Origin: Pontiella sp.
GTDB lineage: Bacteria > Verrucomicrobiota > Kiritimatiellia > Kiritimatiellales > Pontiellaceae
Direction: 5' to 3'
DNA: 15,063 nt
Assembly: GCA_029939385.1 (NCBI GenBank)
Contig: JAOZSZ010000009.1
Location: 1-15,063, forward strand
The translations under genes and the position numbers were made by a program. Shown piece by piece: positions 14,382-15,063 of the stretch. The first letter of the stretch is position 1. Every line of letters starts with the position of its first letter. The notes under the pieces are model-generated. The model did no database searches. It saw only the letters and a program-made list of their open reading frames with translations, and was not told the origin of the DNA.

Positions 14382-15063
14382 GGCGCGGCGACACCGAGAA
14401 ATCCGTAGCTGAGGCGGGTTTGAAATAGAGGGATGCGAGAGAGAACCAATTGAAGAGTTTCGCGCTCAATATTGGTTAATTTTTTAATATTAAGTTCATC
14501 GGAATTCATACTTAATTCGGCGGTTTCCGTAATTTGATTAAGGAAACGCAACTGCCAAAGATAATCAAATACATAAACCATTTCGCGGAAGGCATCTTCC
14601 TGTAAAACCTTCATCTCATAGAGTTGCTCCAGTCGCGCCAAGGTTCCGGAAGTGGAGAGACCATGCCGAAGCGCATAAATACGAGCAAAACTTTCAATGG
14701 GCTTAATACATTCTTTCAAATTAATAATTCCAGTTCCCCCATGCCGCCGCAAACGCGGGGCCTTGTAGAGTAAACAGTTTTGCGCATAGTGCAGAAAAAA
14801 TTCAGGGGTTTGCTTCGTACGTTCTTGCACATGATCGCGTAGCTCTTGCACCAACCCCTGATCTCCATGAACACCGTGAAGATCAAAGAAAATATTCATT
14901 TCTAAAATGGATTCTGGCGTGGCTTCAAGAATCCATTTTGAAAAACATTTTTTCCATTCCGAGACCGATAAGCACCACTTAGGGTTGGCCGCCATAATCC
15001 CTCCAGGACAATAGGGATAGCCCGCCTTGTTCAGCTTGCCGCACACATCGTCGGCCATGGCGA
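14378..15063 (-). CDS. DUF294-type nucleotidyltransferase protein, C-terminal part
   Basis: This frame runs off the right edge, so only the last part of the gene is visible. The sequence matches the C-terminal 'putative nucleotidyltransferase substrate-binding' domain (DUF294 C-terminal) of GlnD-like proteins: GYPYCPGGIMAANPKWCLSV, EWKKCFSKWI, IFFDLHGVHGD, INLKECIKPIESFARIYALR, and a final helical bundle. An ATG at 15056-15058 falls within conserved sequence (MADDVCGKLNKAGYPYCPGG), and the frame continues past it to the edge. That ATG is therefore probably internal, and the nucleotidyltransferase, and possibly CBS or cyclic-nucleotide-binding domains, should lie beyond base 15063. Substrate and target are unknown for the family; signalling by modification of a protein or nucleotide is inferred from the fold. 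Confidence 0.75.
   Translation of the reverse strand, partial: AMADDVCGKLNKAGYPYCPGGIMAANPKWCLSVSEWKKCFSKWILEATPESILEMNIFFDLHGVHGDQGLVQELRDHVQERTKQTPEFFLHYAQNCLLYKAPRLRRHGGTGIINLKECIKPIESFARIYALRHGLSTSGTLARLEQLYEMKVLQEDAFREMVYVFDYLWQLRFLNQITETAELSMNSDELNIKKLTNIERETLQLVLSRIPLFQTRLSYGFLGVAAP

Overview
The window reads like ordinary chromosome of a Gram-negative bacterium with mid-range GC. Evidence for the outer membrane is a lipoprotein with a clean lipobox, a YidC with a large periplasmic domain, and sigma-54. The genes are mostly housekeeping. The gene mix and the palindromic repeat types in the first 200 bases remind me of the PVC superphylum (Verrucomicrobiota/Kiritimatiellota/Lentisphaerota). 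That placement is an inference from style and no marker here proves it. I see no insertion sequence, phage gene, CRISPR array, tRNA or rRNA.

Layout. (1) 1-294: non-coding, with a long imperfect palindrome (76-140) and a REP-like GC-rich hairpin (171-199). (2) 295-1725: a sodium:solute symporter. (3) 1795-5079: a tight plus-strand operon of pyrK, pyrD (type 1B dihydroorotate dehydrogenase and its electron-transfer subunit), a short membrane-anchored protein of unknown function, and a lipoprotein with two degenerate retropepsin-like lobes. (4) 5080-5392: a 313-base gap with alternative AT-rich hairpins, a folded stretch that could be a small RNA, a strong intrinsic terminator, and the promoter of the next gene. 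(5) 5393-6715: a RhlE-like DEAD-box RNA helicase, tail to tail with rph (RNase PH, 6745-7527, minus). (6) 7725-10361: the classic rpmH-rnpA-yidD-yidC cluster, which makes ribosomal protein bL34, the RNase P protein and the membrane-protein insertion machinery. (7) rpoN (sigma-54, minus), convergent with yidC and divergent from a WalJ/YycJ-type metallo-beta-lactamase-fold hydrolase. (8) A short GreA/GreB-family protein (minus), an unknown membrane-anchored protein (plus), and the C-terminal part of a DUF294-type nucleotidyltransferase protein (minus) that runs off the right edge.

The shared theme of the middle is RNA and protein production: RNase PH trims tRNA 3' ends, RNase P matures tRNA 5' ends, bL34 is part of the ribosome, YidD/YidC insert membrane proteins, and the helicase probably remodels RNA.

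No complete new system stands out. The best leads are the double pseudo-retropepsin lipoprotein tied to pyrimidine genes, the structured 5080-5392 gap, and three promoters placed so close to their ATGs that the messages would be leaderless or nearly so. One of these starts a 28-codon upstream reading frame inside a palindrome at 13424-13445.
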